From Eremomyces bilateralis CBS 781.70 (Eukaryota; Ascomycota; Dothideomycetes; Eremomycetales; Eremomycetaceae), in the NCBI RefSeq assembly GCF_010015585.1, contig NW_022985078.1, forward strand, positions 1-64,000: a stretch of DNA of 64,000 nucleotides, in the 5' to 3' direction. The position numbers and the translations under genes are program-made. This document shows, piece after piece, positions 33,801 through 44,906 of this stretch (position 1 is its first letter; the number at the start of each line of letters is the position of its first letter). The notes beneath the pieces are model-generated. The model saw only the letters and a list, made by a program, of their open reading frames with translations. It made no database searches and was not told the origin of the DNA.

Positions 33801-36258
33801 CGCTGGATCGACAAGCTCAACCGCACCACCAAAGGCGCCCACAAGCAATGCTTCGACAACTACTTCTACGCCGGCAAAACCGACTTCCGCAAGACCCCTA
33901 AATGCGAAGTGCAAAACTACATCCTCCTCGCCTTCACTGTCGTCCTTGCCTCCGTCATCCTCACGAAATTCCTGGCCGCCCTCCAACTCGGCTCCAAGCG
34001 CCGCCCGGAACAGCAAGACAAATTCGTCATCTGCCAAGTCCCCGCCTACACCGAAGGCGAAGACCAGCTCCGCAAGTCCCTCGACAGTCTCACCGCCCTC
34101 GCCTACGACAACAAACGCAAGCTCATCACCGTTATCTGCGACGGCATGATCGTCGGCGGCGGCAACGACCGCCCCACCCCCAAAATCGTCCTCGACATCC
34201 TCGGCGTCGACCCCAAAACCGACCCGCCCGCCCTCCCCTTCAAGTCCGTCGGCAACGGCTCCGAGCAGCTCAACTACGGGAAGGTCTATTCCGGCCTCTA
34301 CGAGTACGAGGGCAACGTCGTCCCGTACCTCGTCGTCGTCAAGGTCGGGAAGGAGTCCGAACAGCGGAAAACGAAGCCGGGGAACCGCGGGAAGCGGGAT
34401 TCGCAGGTCCTCCTCATGTCATTCCTCAATCGCGTGCATCATCGCGCGCCCATGTCGCCGCTCGAGCTCGAGATGTATCACCAGATCAACAACATCATCG
34501 GCGTCGACCCGGAGCTCTACGAGTATCTGCTGATGGTCGACGCGGACACGATGGTGAAGGAGGATAGTTTGAATCGGCTGGTGGCGAGTTGCGCGAACGA
34601 TGCGAAGATCGCGGGGATTTGTGGGGAAACGAGCTTGGAGAACGAGGAAAGGAGTTGGTGGACGATGATTCAGGTGTATGAGTATTATATCAGTCATCAT
34701 TTGGCGAAGGCGTTTGAGAGTTTGTTTGGGAGCGTGACGTGTTTGCCGGGCTGGTAAGTTTTTTTTTTCATCCGCTTCGACGGGTTCTTCCCTAATTCTC
34801 GATGCTAACTTGTCTAGCTTCTGCATGTACCGCATTCGCACTGCCGACAAAGGAAAGCCTCTCGTTATATCCGACAACTTGATCCGCGAGTACGCCGACT
34901 GCGAGGTCGATACCCTGCATAAGAAGAATCTGCTCGCGCTTGGAGAGGATCGGTACCTCACGACCCTTATGACCAAGTACTTCCCGCACATGTCCTACCG
35001 GTTCGTTCCGGACGCCTACGCGCAGACCGCCGCCCCCGAAACCTGGTCGGTCCTGCTCTCGCAACGACGTCGCTGGATCAACTCGACTATCCATAACCTG
35101 GCGGAGCTGATGTTCCTGAAGGACCTGTGCGGGTTCTGTTGCTTCAGCATGCGATTCGTGGTCATCCTCGATCTGTTCGGGACGATCATCCTGCCGGCGA
35201 CGTGCGCGTATCTGGCGTATCTGATCTACGTGGTCGCCACCGGCAGCGGGCCGTTCCCGCTGATCTCGATCATCTTGCTGGCCGCGGTGTACGGTCTCCA
35301 GGCGATCATCTTCATCATCAAACGCCAATGGCAACATATCGGCTGGATGATCATCTACCTCCTCGCCTTCCCGATCTACTCGTTCGTTCTCCCCGTCTAC
35401 TCCTTCTGGAAGCAAGACGACTTCAGTTGGGGCAACACCCGTATCGTAGTCGCCGAAAAGGGCACCAAGCAAGTCGTCTCCCTTGAAGACGAGCACTTCG
35501 ACCCCCGCTCCATTCCCCTCCAGCGCTGGGACGACTACGCCGACCAAAACGGCCTCCCCGGCCGCCGCGGCATCCCCACCGCCCCCGGGACCCCCTCCCC
35601 CTTCGAAAAATTCGGCACCTCCATCTACGAAGCCCCTGCCAATCACCACACCTCATTCATCCAGCCCGCCATCCCCATGAACCCCATGCACCACGACGAC
35701 CTCCACTCTGTCTACTCCTCCGTCCCCCCCGCCTCCACCATCCTCACGTCCTTCCCGCCCGGCGCCCACGTCGCCCCCGCTACCGCTAGCCCCGTCAACC
35801 CCTTCGCCTCCACCGCCAACCGTCAATCTACCTACTCCTTCGTCGGCAACCAAGACGTCCGCCAGAGCACTGGAAACCTCTCTGACCACTTCACCCACAT
35901 GCAGAACGCCCGCGCCTCTGGCAGCCAAGCGGACCTGCTCGGCCCCTCGCGCCGCTCCACCCCCGGTCTCGGCGGCATGGGCGCGATGGGAATGGGCGGC
36001 GGTGCGGGCGCAGGTGGCAGCCCGTACGGCGGGGTGAGCCGACCAGTGTCGACGGTGAACTTTCAGAACATGGCGAACGGGCCGACGAACGAGCAGATCG
36101 CGGAGGCGGTGCGGGAGTGTTTGCGGGAGGTGGATCTGGATACGGTGACGAAGAAGCAGTTGAAGGCGTTGGCGGAGCAGCGGTTGCAGACAGCGTTGGT
36201 GGGGGAGAAGAAGGTGTATTTGGATGGGGTGATTGATTATGAGTTGGCGAATATGTAG
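30851..36258 (+). CDS. csmB: chitin synthase with P-loop-less myosin-like domain
   Basis: Three exons (30851-31140, 31193-34753, 34818-36258; introns 52 and 64 bp) give 1,763 residues. The motor-like N-terminal domain is shorter than in csmA and lacks any GxxxxGK[ST] loop, which is the hallmark of csmB-type enzymes (class VI or VII depending on the scheme). Membrane spans around 640-690 precede a cytochrome-b5-like part and a catalytic core with [35 protein letters not shown] and QRRRWINST (about residue 1366). After further spans come a Ser/Pro/Gly-rich tail and a DEK_C domain at the end. It acts with csmA in polarised wall and septum chitin synthesis. The second intron splits the Cys codon in CLPGCFCMYRIR, as expected. 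Confidence 0.95.
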
Positions 36259-37625
36259 GGCGATCAAGAGAGCGTTGGATTCCTTTGGTTTCGGTAAAAT
36301 TTGTTTGATAATAGTCATTCCTTTTGTGGTGGATGCGATATTTGCGCTGCGGGGATGGGGTTGGAATCGGGCGCTTTTGGCATTTTGAACTTGCATTTGT
36401 TGGATCCAATACATGGGTATCTAAGATATTTTAATGGTAATGAGTTCACTCTACTGTCCTCGTTCTGCTCTTCACCTCGTCGTTTGTGTTTTAGCATGTC
36501 GTGCTCCTGCCTCAAAACTACATTCTTGGACCTTCGTCCACTGTTTCACCAGTCATGTTAGTGAATACTTGTACACTTTTCTGGACAGACGATTGTTTGA
36601 TCTTGTCAATTGTACGGCACCGTCTCTGAATACCGGTCCCTCAAGTTGCAGTAGTTGGGGGGATCCACGCGGATACTGCAAACCTTTATTCCAGTCACTC
36701 AGATCATTTTCGCCATGCAAACGCGGCATTACTGAGAGGACGATTACTTATATTGAGCTCCTTGATGATAACCAGCTTGCGACAAAGTTTCCAGAATATC
36801 CTCATCATCCCAAGTCAACATCACTCGTCTTAAGCATTGCGAGTCTTTTCGATCTAACCCTTCTGTTTCGTCTTTTCGTTTTTCCGAATTCTTTCACCTG
36901 GAGTTGAGCGAAATCCAATACCGTTGCCAGTCAAGAGGGTTTGTTCCTTCTTTCTGCAACAGCAATTTCATAAATATTTATGTTCTGCAACCGGTCTTCC
37001 GCTGTATTTTCGCACTTCCAAACCTTAAGCGCAAGGCCAGATCATCCACGGGAGAAATCGACCTTTGGTCCACTTATTAAAGTGCCCCATTTATAGGTGC
37101 CATGTCGAGCTTATACTTAGCCTGCCAGTTCCAGCTCTACGAGTCTCCCCCTCCCCCATCGAACCTATTACGGATATCGACGAAAATAAGCCCTTGATCT
37201 TTATTAAAACGAGGAGTCCGAGCTGGAGAATGATACCGATGCTGGCGAGCACGAGAATAGGGATGAGTATTTCGATAGCGACGATGAGCCCGAGCCGGAG
37301 GGCGATGAGTACGAGGATGGGTATTTCTTCGATAAAGCTCCTGATAAAGAATAAGAAGCGTTTACCGCGTTATGCCTAAATTAAGGGGTTCCTATACATA
37401 TATTAGTCTGTTCCTTATTTCCATTTTCTACTTCCCATTTTTCTCGCTACAGGATCGCCGATGAGTTGACGGGCGGCAAGACTGGGCCGGGCAATCCCCG
37501 ACACCCACCGTGCCACGTAGAACCTCACATCCAAGGTCTACTGCTAGTCACAGGAAGGCTGTTACTATTCAGATATCTATATTCACCACTCTGACATGCA
37601 ATGTAGGACGCTTATCTAAAGCTCT
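36259..37625. other. gene-poor stretch downstream of csmB
   Basis: 1.4 kb with no intact gene. Around 37197-37345 one frame reads as a very acidic tail (EYFDSDDEPEPEGDEYEDGY) ending in a stop, possibly the end of a decayed transposase or nuclear protein. The rest shows nothing recognisable. Confidence 0.45.
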
Positions 37626-38710
37626 TGGAATTTGAGAGGAGAAAAGTATGGGAAATGAAAACCCAACTCCGCGTCACGAATACTGCCGAGTTTGGCGCAC
37701 TGCACAGAGAGATATTCACCGAGCAAGGGAGAACGCAAGTGTTGACTCGACCCTTCATGCGAGGAAGTTGTACGAGCGGGCAGTACATGCTGGCGTGGAG
37801 CAGTTGGAGGAGAACAAATGGTAGGACAGAGGCTCTAGAACAACTTCTCGGGTTTCCCCTCCACTTCCACTTTCGACCACTCCAACTCCACCCCCAACTT
37901 CAATGACGGCTTCAGCCCCCACGGCTTCAACCATCACTTCTTCGATCCCTCCTTCGATTCTTCGATCACTAACCCGAGGACTGGAATTTAGACGAGCACG
38001 GGATCTCCCTTGGGTGTGGGGACCAGTGGAAGAGTAATGGCCCCTACTCAGGCTTCATCAACAGAATGTAAATAGAGCCATACATACATCAAATCTCCGG
38101 AGGATCGGGAATGGGTCTCAGTTCTTGAGGCTATCTCTGCGGCCGGCCGTGAAACCTCCCCCCTGATCGTTTTCAAGGAAAAACGGTCCAATCTTCGTGG
38201 TTTCCACCACAGGAGAAAGATTTACCATATTGAAATTATACAGGCTCTGAAAATGCCTGGACTTCTACCGAAATCGGTCTCCAATGGCTCGAAAAGAAGT
38301 TCTTACCGGAGATCAAGCCTCTGGACTCCTCCGCGGACGAATGGCGCCTTTAAATATGCGACGGGCACGGTTCTCACACCGGGGTAGAGTTTATGAAGTT
38401 GGCCAAAGAACACCGCGTGTTTCTGTTGTTTTTGCCCGCTCATATTTACTTCCCATCTCCTCCAGCCCCTGGATATTTCGTGTTTTTCACTTCTGAAGTC
38501 AAAATACCGTAAAGAACTGAGTCAATCGTCATCTCTTGATGACTCTGCGCCTGTAAAGAGGCATGAATTTAACTCCATATATTATAAATTACGAATTCAG
38601 GCTCTAAGTATACATAATAATACCCGTGCGGGATTCCGTGGAACGAGAATGGTTCCATTCAACCCTGAAAAAGTTCTGAACAGCACCCAATTGAACGAGA
38701 ATCACCTAAT
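37626..38710 (+). mobile_element. decayed pogo/Fot-like (Tc1-mariner) DNA transposon
   Basis: Pieces of a DDE transposase of the pogo/Fot family can be read in order: WNLDEHGISLGVG with the first catalytic Asp (codon at 37991), EDREWVSVLEAISAAGREVS, LIVFK, ENAWTSTEIGLQWLEKKFLP, and CDGHGSHTGVEFMKLAKEH with the second catalytic Asp (38360), then YRKELSQSSSLDD, KRHEF and RAGFRGTRMVPFNPEKV. The frame is broken several times: in-frame stops follow the first Asp (TAG near 38070) and precede the second (TAA near 38350), and the C-terminal third is in another frame. Terminal inverted repeats were not found, so the true ends are unknown and the part before 37880 is uncertain. Confidence 0.75.
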
Positions 38711-39389
38711 TCAGCGTCCTAACCCCCGAGCCTACTTTCCTTACGTTTCACATGCCAAAAGGGCCTAAAGATGTATATCTCCAAAAATACAGTGGGATGG
38801 CGTGAGGGTTCAATGAGGATTATGAATAGCGGAGACGTTATCGAATTGCTAGAGAAATGAAGAAGAGGAAAATGGGAGGTCACGCGAGTGGGCGAGCATA
38901 GAGTGATATGGTCACGAGTAGTGGACGAGTAGGCGGCGAGTAGTTGATTGGTATTGATGTATGCGTGCCTCATGTACCGAGACTAATCCTTAAAGAAGAA
39001 CAAAAAGAGTGTGAAGAGCTTGACTTGTGTCTTCACACTACCTCTCCCCTTGAAAAGGGCGGTCCCTCGCCCGTTGAAAACAAGGTATTCGTTTGATAAT
39101 AGCCGAAGAGTAGTGGTGTGGTGATGCTGCCATATGGCCGTCCGGATGAGCTCGCGAAAACTCAAGAAAAACCCTTCGTGGGGAAAAGTACTGGGAATGA
39201 GAGCTCATCGGAGACGGAAATGGGTCGCCTTGTTGCCTGTGTATTCACGTGTACTTAGTGGAGAGTCACAAGTGAATCAATAGGTGATAACACCAAGTCG
39301 ATGTTGCATGCGTTGCCTGCTGTGTAGGATATAAAGATCTCACTTCCGCTTTGAACTTCCTTTCCTTTTTCACTTTCAACAGCATCAAG
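38711..39389. other. gene-poor stretch with a plausible promoter at its end
   Basis: No gene recognised. The final 70 bp look like a core promoter: GATATAAAGATC near 39330 followed by a pyrimidine-rich run and CATCAAGATG. Confidence 0.4.
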
Positions 39390-40266
39390 ATGTGAGTGCT
39401 GTATCAATCTCTGTTCGTTGATGGTTCAGGGGCTTATACAGCGCAAACCAGTTTTGCACAACACCAAGTTATCCATATCAACATGCATGCTGCGGACGAG
39501 TCTGGACTCCGACTCAACAGTGCCGGAGAGGTAGGTGGCTTCTCGCCTACGAGTAGTGAGGTACTCACGATCGGCAGTTGTTGGTTTGTCGCTGGTGTTG
39601 ACAAGATCGCTCAGGGTCGAGTCTATACCAAGATGTCGAGAAAAGGAGACTCGGTGGATGTTCCTACAGGACTCGGCTGCGACTACCCGCTGAGTGGTGC
39701 ACGAGCCAGCGCCGGGGCGATGACGAGTACTCCGATACCCGCTGAATCTACAGTTCTTGCAGATATTGCGAAGTCACTGCGGACGTTGGCTGCTGTTGGT
39801 GTGGCTTTTGCAAAGCACAAAAGTTTGGTGAGTACTCCCTCCTGACTTGTCTACGAGTACCCGACTAATCACCGGCAAGACGTGGAGTTGGACCCTACGG
39901 ATCGCGGTGTTGAGTTGGACGATGCTAGGTTCTCTTCGGAACTTTCCGATGGTGTTAACCTTGGAAGAGAGGGGAATAACTCAGAAATAGGCGTATCCAC
40001 CACTACTCTTACTGCCCCTTCTAATGGCACATTTTATACTACAGCATCTTGCGTTTGGCAGAAACGCAATGGAGAGCACGCTCTCCACAATCACCCGCAC
40101 GACTGGCGGGATGGGGAGCCCCGCGGCGACCGTCCTAGCACCCATTTTCACGATGATTACCGCGATGTTCCTGGCGAGTTTGAAGCTGGAGAAAGAGGAG
40201 AGAGGGTTGAGGGTATGGAAGAGGGAGGAAGGAAGGGGGGAGGGATATGGAGAGGGAGAGGGAGAA

Positions 40267-40298
<32 letters not shown>

Positions 40299-40428
40299 CT
40301 TTTTCGCTCTCTCCAACTATCGCCGCCTTTTCAATATGGATTTTAGCAACATCCACACTCAGATAGTCATGTTGCGTGACAACGACACTGCTTTCAGCCA
40401 TTTTGAGGATGTAGTTATGCTTGGCTAA
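39390..40428 (+). pseudogene. unrecognised gene or gene remnant
   Basis: A promoter-like sequence leads to an ATG at 39390-39392 that is followed at once by TGA, the same bases forming a strong donor (AT|GTGAGT). The open frame continuing after that stop runs to 39845 and ends near another donor-like GTGAGT; further frames open at 39882 and 40024. The last one includes a hydrophobic segment AATVLAPIFTMITAMFLASL, a possible membrane anchor, before a GA microsatellite. This could be a multi-intron gene for a small membrane protein with a start codon split by an intron, or a decayed gene. No family was recognised. Confidence 0.3.
40255..40291 (+). repeat. GA microsatellite
   Basis: GAGAGGGAGAGGGAGAAAGAG followed by a (GA)n run ending in GTGAGTGAG. 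Confidence 0.9.
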
Positions 40429-41099
40429 AATCTAATGCGCAGTTCTGTCCGGTTAGCAACAGCTGCCCGTCCACAACATGCAGTGGATTCAGTGATACCC
40501 GCCAAGATTTCCCCAAGGACCATATACCAAACAACCGTGAGTCCATTGCCGACTTCCTTTGCAGGCGTCAGGCTTCATATCGAGCTTCCGAAGTCCAGAA
40601 TGTAGGTACGGCTGCGGTCTGTCCCGAGAATGACAAAATTACTGCCCTTGAGTATTCTTCAACTAAAACAGAGGTCACCACACCTCCGTCGGCTCTCCCA
40701 TTTTCCCTATCCAGAATCGAAAGCCCACCGCGTTCAAGAGCGAAGAGAGAAGAAGGGTATGGATTAAAAAGGACAATGGCTGCCAAATGTGCACATCAAT
40801 GGGCGACCTTAGGTTCAGGAATGGGTAAATATCAATGATAGAAGTGGTCATTAATCTAAATTCAGCAGTGTGTGAGTGCCTGAGAGATTACCACAGAAGT
40901 AAGATGTCATAATCTGGGGTGGAAGAAATTGAACATTCTTCACCCTCAAAATCCTTCCCCACCCTCTGCAACAGGAGAATCATGTTACTTACCAAACTTA
41001 AGGAAGGGCGATTCAATATCTTTAGCAATGGAATATAAGGTGAGAATATCTCACGTTTGAGGGAATTTGACGCCGAAGGAATTCACTTCAAGGTCAATA

Positions 41100-42599
41100 A
41101 TTCTCCCACTTTGGAAGCACGAATAAATTTTAATTGCCCTACTCTATTGATGGGCGCTAGGGGCTGGGGGTGTGATGAAGTAGAGTCTCTTCGGAGTCGC
41201 AAATATCCTCGATGGGCAATAATCACCTCGGCAATAGCCGCTCCGGGTGTTGAATTGATATGGGTTTTCGAAAGGGTTAACATACCTCTGCGGCCACTGG
41301 TTGCGGATCTGCTTGTGGTTCGAGGGACTGCTCTGATCGAGGTGGTTGCTAGGGCGTTGAGAGGTCGTGCTGTGGAATTGGGGCGGGATCGGGATCGGGA
41401 TCGGAGGACGGGCCTGATCGATATGTCCACCAAGGCCCGGGTTGGCGCTCCCAAATTGAGGTGGGTTCGGTTCTGGTCAGATGCCATTGTGATTCCGCAT
41501 CGGCGTCCGCAGGGTGGCTGTGGGCGCCGCCATGAAGGACCTCAGGCCCCGGAAGTAGGCGTCCCGGTCGAATTGCGGCCTAGAGAAGGGGTGAGGCGGC
41601 AGTAGCTCTCCGCTGTCCCAAACCAAATCTGGAGGAGATCCCAAGTAGCTTTGCAACCCCTGGGAATACTCGTCGGCATCTAAATCGGAACCCAGGGTCG
41701 GGAATAGTGGTAGATTCTCTCCCGTGGTGTTTGATGGGTGCCCGATTGCAAACCAGTCGAAAGACTGCGCGGTGGTTGGAGACACGATGCAGTCTCAAAA
41801 CTTCTGCAGGAAGTTGATCGGGTTTTCTGTGCGGGCGGCGGAGGAGGTGGCGGGAGGAGCAGCGTTGATCTCGGCAGGGAAATGTTGGCTCCATTCGACC
41901 TGATGCCAATATTGAAAGTGATTGTCTGTGGTCAGGGCAAAAGGTGGTGCGGACGGGTTCAAAATGATATGGCCCAGGACAGATCTAGTGATGGTTGGTC
42001 GTATTGCTGGGATGTTTGTTGTTTGCCAAGGAAATTATGGCACAAAGGGAGTGACTGAAGGATTGAACTGCGGGCTTGCGCCTCCTGAGAGGGCCGCCCA
42101 CACTCCAACGGTACCATCAACAACACCGGATTGAACTGCCGTTGGTGCAAGAGAATTTCCAATGGGATGCTCGGGCACCAGCGACCCAAAAGGATGTTCA
42201 TAATGAGCGTCATGTGGCGCCCCTGTCGCATCTGGGGTGGTTGATGCCCCCCCAAGTGCCAACGGTAATCCTGACCCTAGTGTCCCTCGGTGAGGTTGCA
42301 ACAAAGTTCTGCCAGTTGAATGTGTCACCCACAATCGCAGAGAAGGGAACAAGCCTGTTAGGAGAGTTGGGTGACTGTAGCGGACCTGGCATTGTTGTGA
42401 CTGGCAGCCCACCTCTGACCAGGAGGAAGCCCTGGTCAATGGTCTCTTCAGGTGCAGGAGTTTCCTGTAAACCATGGCCTCATGCGGTTGTGTTATTTGA
42501 TTCAGGGGGTGGCTGAGGTCAGGTTGAGTTCGAGGCGTTTTGGCCGTTGTCGTTCGCCGGATGCCAATACTCGAACGTCTCCGATCGTGTGCAACTCAT
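41100..42599 (-). pseudogene. decayed host gene, Ser/Pro/Gln-rich protein
   Basis: From an ATG at 42599 the minus strand reads MSCTRSETFEYWHPANDNGQ and continues for about 1.5 kb as recognisable protein-like sequence with repeated aromatic motifs (TFEYWHPAND, TFNWQNFVA, HFQYWHQVEW, SFDWFAIGHP). It is interrupted by in-frame stops (TGA twice before 42480, TAA near 42036, TGA near 41815 and 41475) and one frame change at a run of seven G near 42250. It ends around GYCRGDYCPSRIFATPKRL. The composition resembles a nuclear or regulatory protein, but no domain was recognised. All stops could come from C-to-T changes on one strand or the other, which would fit RIP-like mutation. Confidence 0.5.
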
Positions 42600-42827
42600 T
42601 GTGCTCGCTCTTGGTGGCCTCTACAATATATATCTTTTGTCAGTCTACTATATAGATACGTGTTTGGTATGAAGTCTTGCCGTCCGTCAAATCTTTCATT
42701 GGTTTCCTTCGCTATTATCATCGCGTTCACATAGCTGCTTCCTTGTCCAGCATGATCTTCTTTCATGCATGCGGATTCCTATATGTCGATCAGATACATT
42801 TCGTGAAATAGTGTGACATTGCTACAC

Positions 42828-43115
42828 TTACATCTCTGGAAGTAGTGGCGCTGTTGAACCTATATTTATGAGTCCTCCGCCTGCTCTAGGACCCTCAGCC
42901 CTCGTCGATTCAGTGCTGGCAGTGACTGTGGATATAACTGGCATGTGGATATTATATTCAGCAGCACGCTCTCGAGGCATAATTACCTCCGTATCATAGC
43001 AAATCATCTTTCTCCTTGAAACGGCATGTTGTTTGTGGACATGAACCAGACGAAGGGCAGAGAGGGAACTAGAACTTTGGGGGAGAGATGTCAAAATCAG
43101 CATGGGGAACAACAC
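42828..43115 (-). other. unassigned ORF, 95 codons
   Basis: An open frame with a plausible protein composition (SSLSALRLVHVHKQHAVSRR, then RAEGPRAGGGLINIG) but no recognised domain and no clear promoter. It may be a terminal exon remnant. Confidence 0.15.
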
Positions 43116-43527
43116 AGTTTATCTGCTTTGACTCAATCGGAACATCTGGGAAAACTTTTGCTCACGATGCTCGGAGTGGACTGGGATATCAATAGGTGAG
43201 AGTCAGCAAGGTGCTAATCAACTGCGTGTTAGGAGGAAGTGGATGGTCGAACGGAGTCGAGGATTGGAGGAAAAGGGGGAAGGGAGAAAGTGGAAGGTTG
43301 AAGCGAGTTGAGGACATGAGAGAAAGGCAATGGAAGGAAGAATCACAAGAAGAGGTCACCTCCATTGGAAGTTCACAAGGGAAGCAAACGGAAGAGAAGC
43401 AGGACAAGGACTTTCATATGACGATCAGGCAACGAGTATCAGGCAGCGACTTCTAACGACTAATAGAAACTCCCTCATGCTCGCTCCTCAAGGAGTCACA
43501 CTGAATAGAAATGCTTCCAGTGCTAAG

Positions 43528-43615
43528 GCAATGGGGGGATGGGGACGACGGGGATGGCGATGACCGGGATGGCGACGACCGGGGTGGCGTTGACGACGGG
43601 GGTATGGACGACAAT
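43528..43615 (+). repeat. degenerate 15-bp minisatellite, G-rich
   Basis: Repeats of the form GGGATGGCGACGACC, roughly five imperfect copies. In one frame it would encode Gly-Asp-Asp repeats, but the ORF carrying it starts without context and ends at 43647, so coding is unlikely. Confidence 0.7.
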
Positions 43616-43979
43616 GGTTTGGCGATGATAAGGGACGGCTCTCAATAATCACAATGATCATAAAAGCTCCAAGATAATATCAATTAAAACCGCACTCATA
43701 AATTCATTTCTTTCAAAGGCATTTGATTGCCATCGAAGACGATGACGAGGGAGGCATGATCCTTATGACGGTGGCATTCGCCTGCAGAACTGGGTTCGAA
43801 TGTGGGACTTGCTACTCTTATTAACTGAACCTCAGGAGGGACGGAAATCAGCAATGCTTATATGGTGGGTGGTCAGAATTCTAATAGGACAACTCTAATA
43901 CAGTACTGATATTGGGTCTTCAGGTCTCCTTCACAGATTTTCACCTGAGAAACACATGGTGTGGCTCATTATTTCCCAT

Positions 43980-44906
43980 TCAGCTCATTGGCACGTCTTG
44001 GAACGGCTGTCGGGATGCTGATTCAGTCTCGAAGTCCAAGTCCATTGACTCCTCATTTTCTACATCCGAATAGCTTCGCTTGCGTGGCTTCACAGGCGGT
44101 ACTAAAGAAAGCTGGGGGGCTGTGTTGGATTTGACAATGCCTGATTGAAGCTGTGTTTCTGCGGAAAGGGCGTTGTGCGAGGCGACATCTCGTTGGGCCT
44201 GCTGCATGTCTGACCAGTTCTGAAGGGTGTGTCTGATGGTGTCATCGACAGAAATGCAGAACCTCTTTTTGCCGATGAGCTGCAAGGCGCTGACTTCATC
44301 AATCCCTAGAAACATCTCGATCATGTATGCTGCAACGATGGCTGCCGACTTCTCGTTGCCGGATTCACAGAAAACGAGGACCTTCCCCCAATGTTGCGCG
44401 GAGGGTACTTGTGCTAAGAGCCGGGAGATGTGTTCATTGATGAGGGCAGTGGCCTGCCCAAACATATGAGAGGTGGTTGCATTGCTCTCCACGCCAAGGC
44501 ATTTGATCTCGATTCCCACCTCTCTTGCCAATCGCGTAGCGGATTCTGCAATTGGTAGTGATTGGTTCTGCACTACCCCCAAGACCATGGTGATGCCCTC
44601 TTTTTCGAGATATTGCAGATCTTTGACCACATTTTGAGGACCCAGGTACACTCTCGGAAGGATCTGCTGCGCTTTCCATCGGCATGACCGGTCCCAGTCG
44701 TAGGCGTGTTTAAAATCCAGTGTCAATGGCATGTCCATCATCCCGAGGTTTATCGCTTTGCTGCTGTACCGCAATGAGGATGGAGAAAAGTTCGAGGGTC
44801 TGATATTGACTTGGTTGTACTGAGGCCCAACAAGAGGGGGAACGATGATCGGAGGAGGGTGAGGCACTGTGTAGGTGTACCTCTCCATAGGTGCGGTCGG
44901 CGCCAT
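43980..44906 (-). CDS. dual-specificity-phosphatase-like protein, atypical active site
   Basis: Single exon, 308 residues, ATG at 44906. Residues 1-75 are a Pro-rich lead. A DSP fold follows: QQILPRVYLGPQNVVKDLQY is the usual entry motif of the domain, and VLVFCESGNEKSAAIVAAYM is the P-loop. The canonical CxxxxxR would have Arg where this protein has Lys (AAG; CESGNEK), so catalysis is probably weak or lost, as in STYX pseudophosphatases. The C-terminal 80 residues are low complexity with a basic KPRKRSYSD patch that could be a nuclear signal. It is the only gene that looks whole in the accessory stretch. Confidence 0.75.
   Translation of the reverse strand: MAPTAPMERYTYTVPHPPPIIVPPLVGPQYNQVNIRPSNFSPSSLRYSSKAINLGMMDMPLTLDFKHAYDWDRSCRWKAQQILPRVYLGPQNVVKDLQYLEKEGITMVLGVVQNQSLPIAESATRLAREVGIEIKCLGVESNATTSHMFGQATALINEHISRLLAQVPSAQHWGKVLVFCESGNEKSAAIVAAYMIEMFLGIDEVSALQLIGKKRFCISVDDTIRHTLQNWSDMQQAQRDVASHNALSAETQLQSGIVKSNTAPQLSLVPPVKPRKRSYSDVENEESMDLDFETESASRQPFQDVPMS

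Noticed and set aside
43780-43815. GGTTCGAAT resembling a tRNA B box
   Set aside because: No matching A box, acceptor stem or CC after the box; no tRNA fold can be drawn. No other tRNA or rRNA gene was seen in the window.
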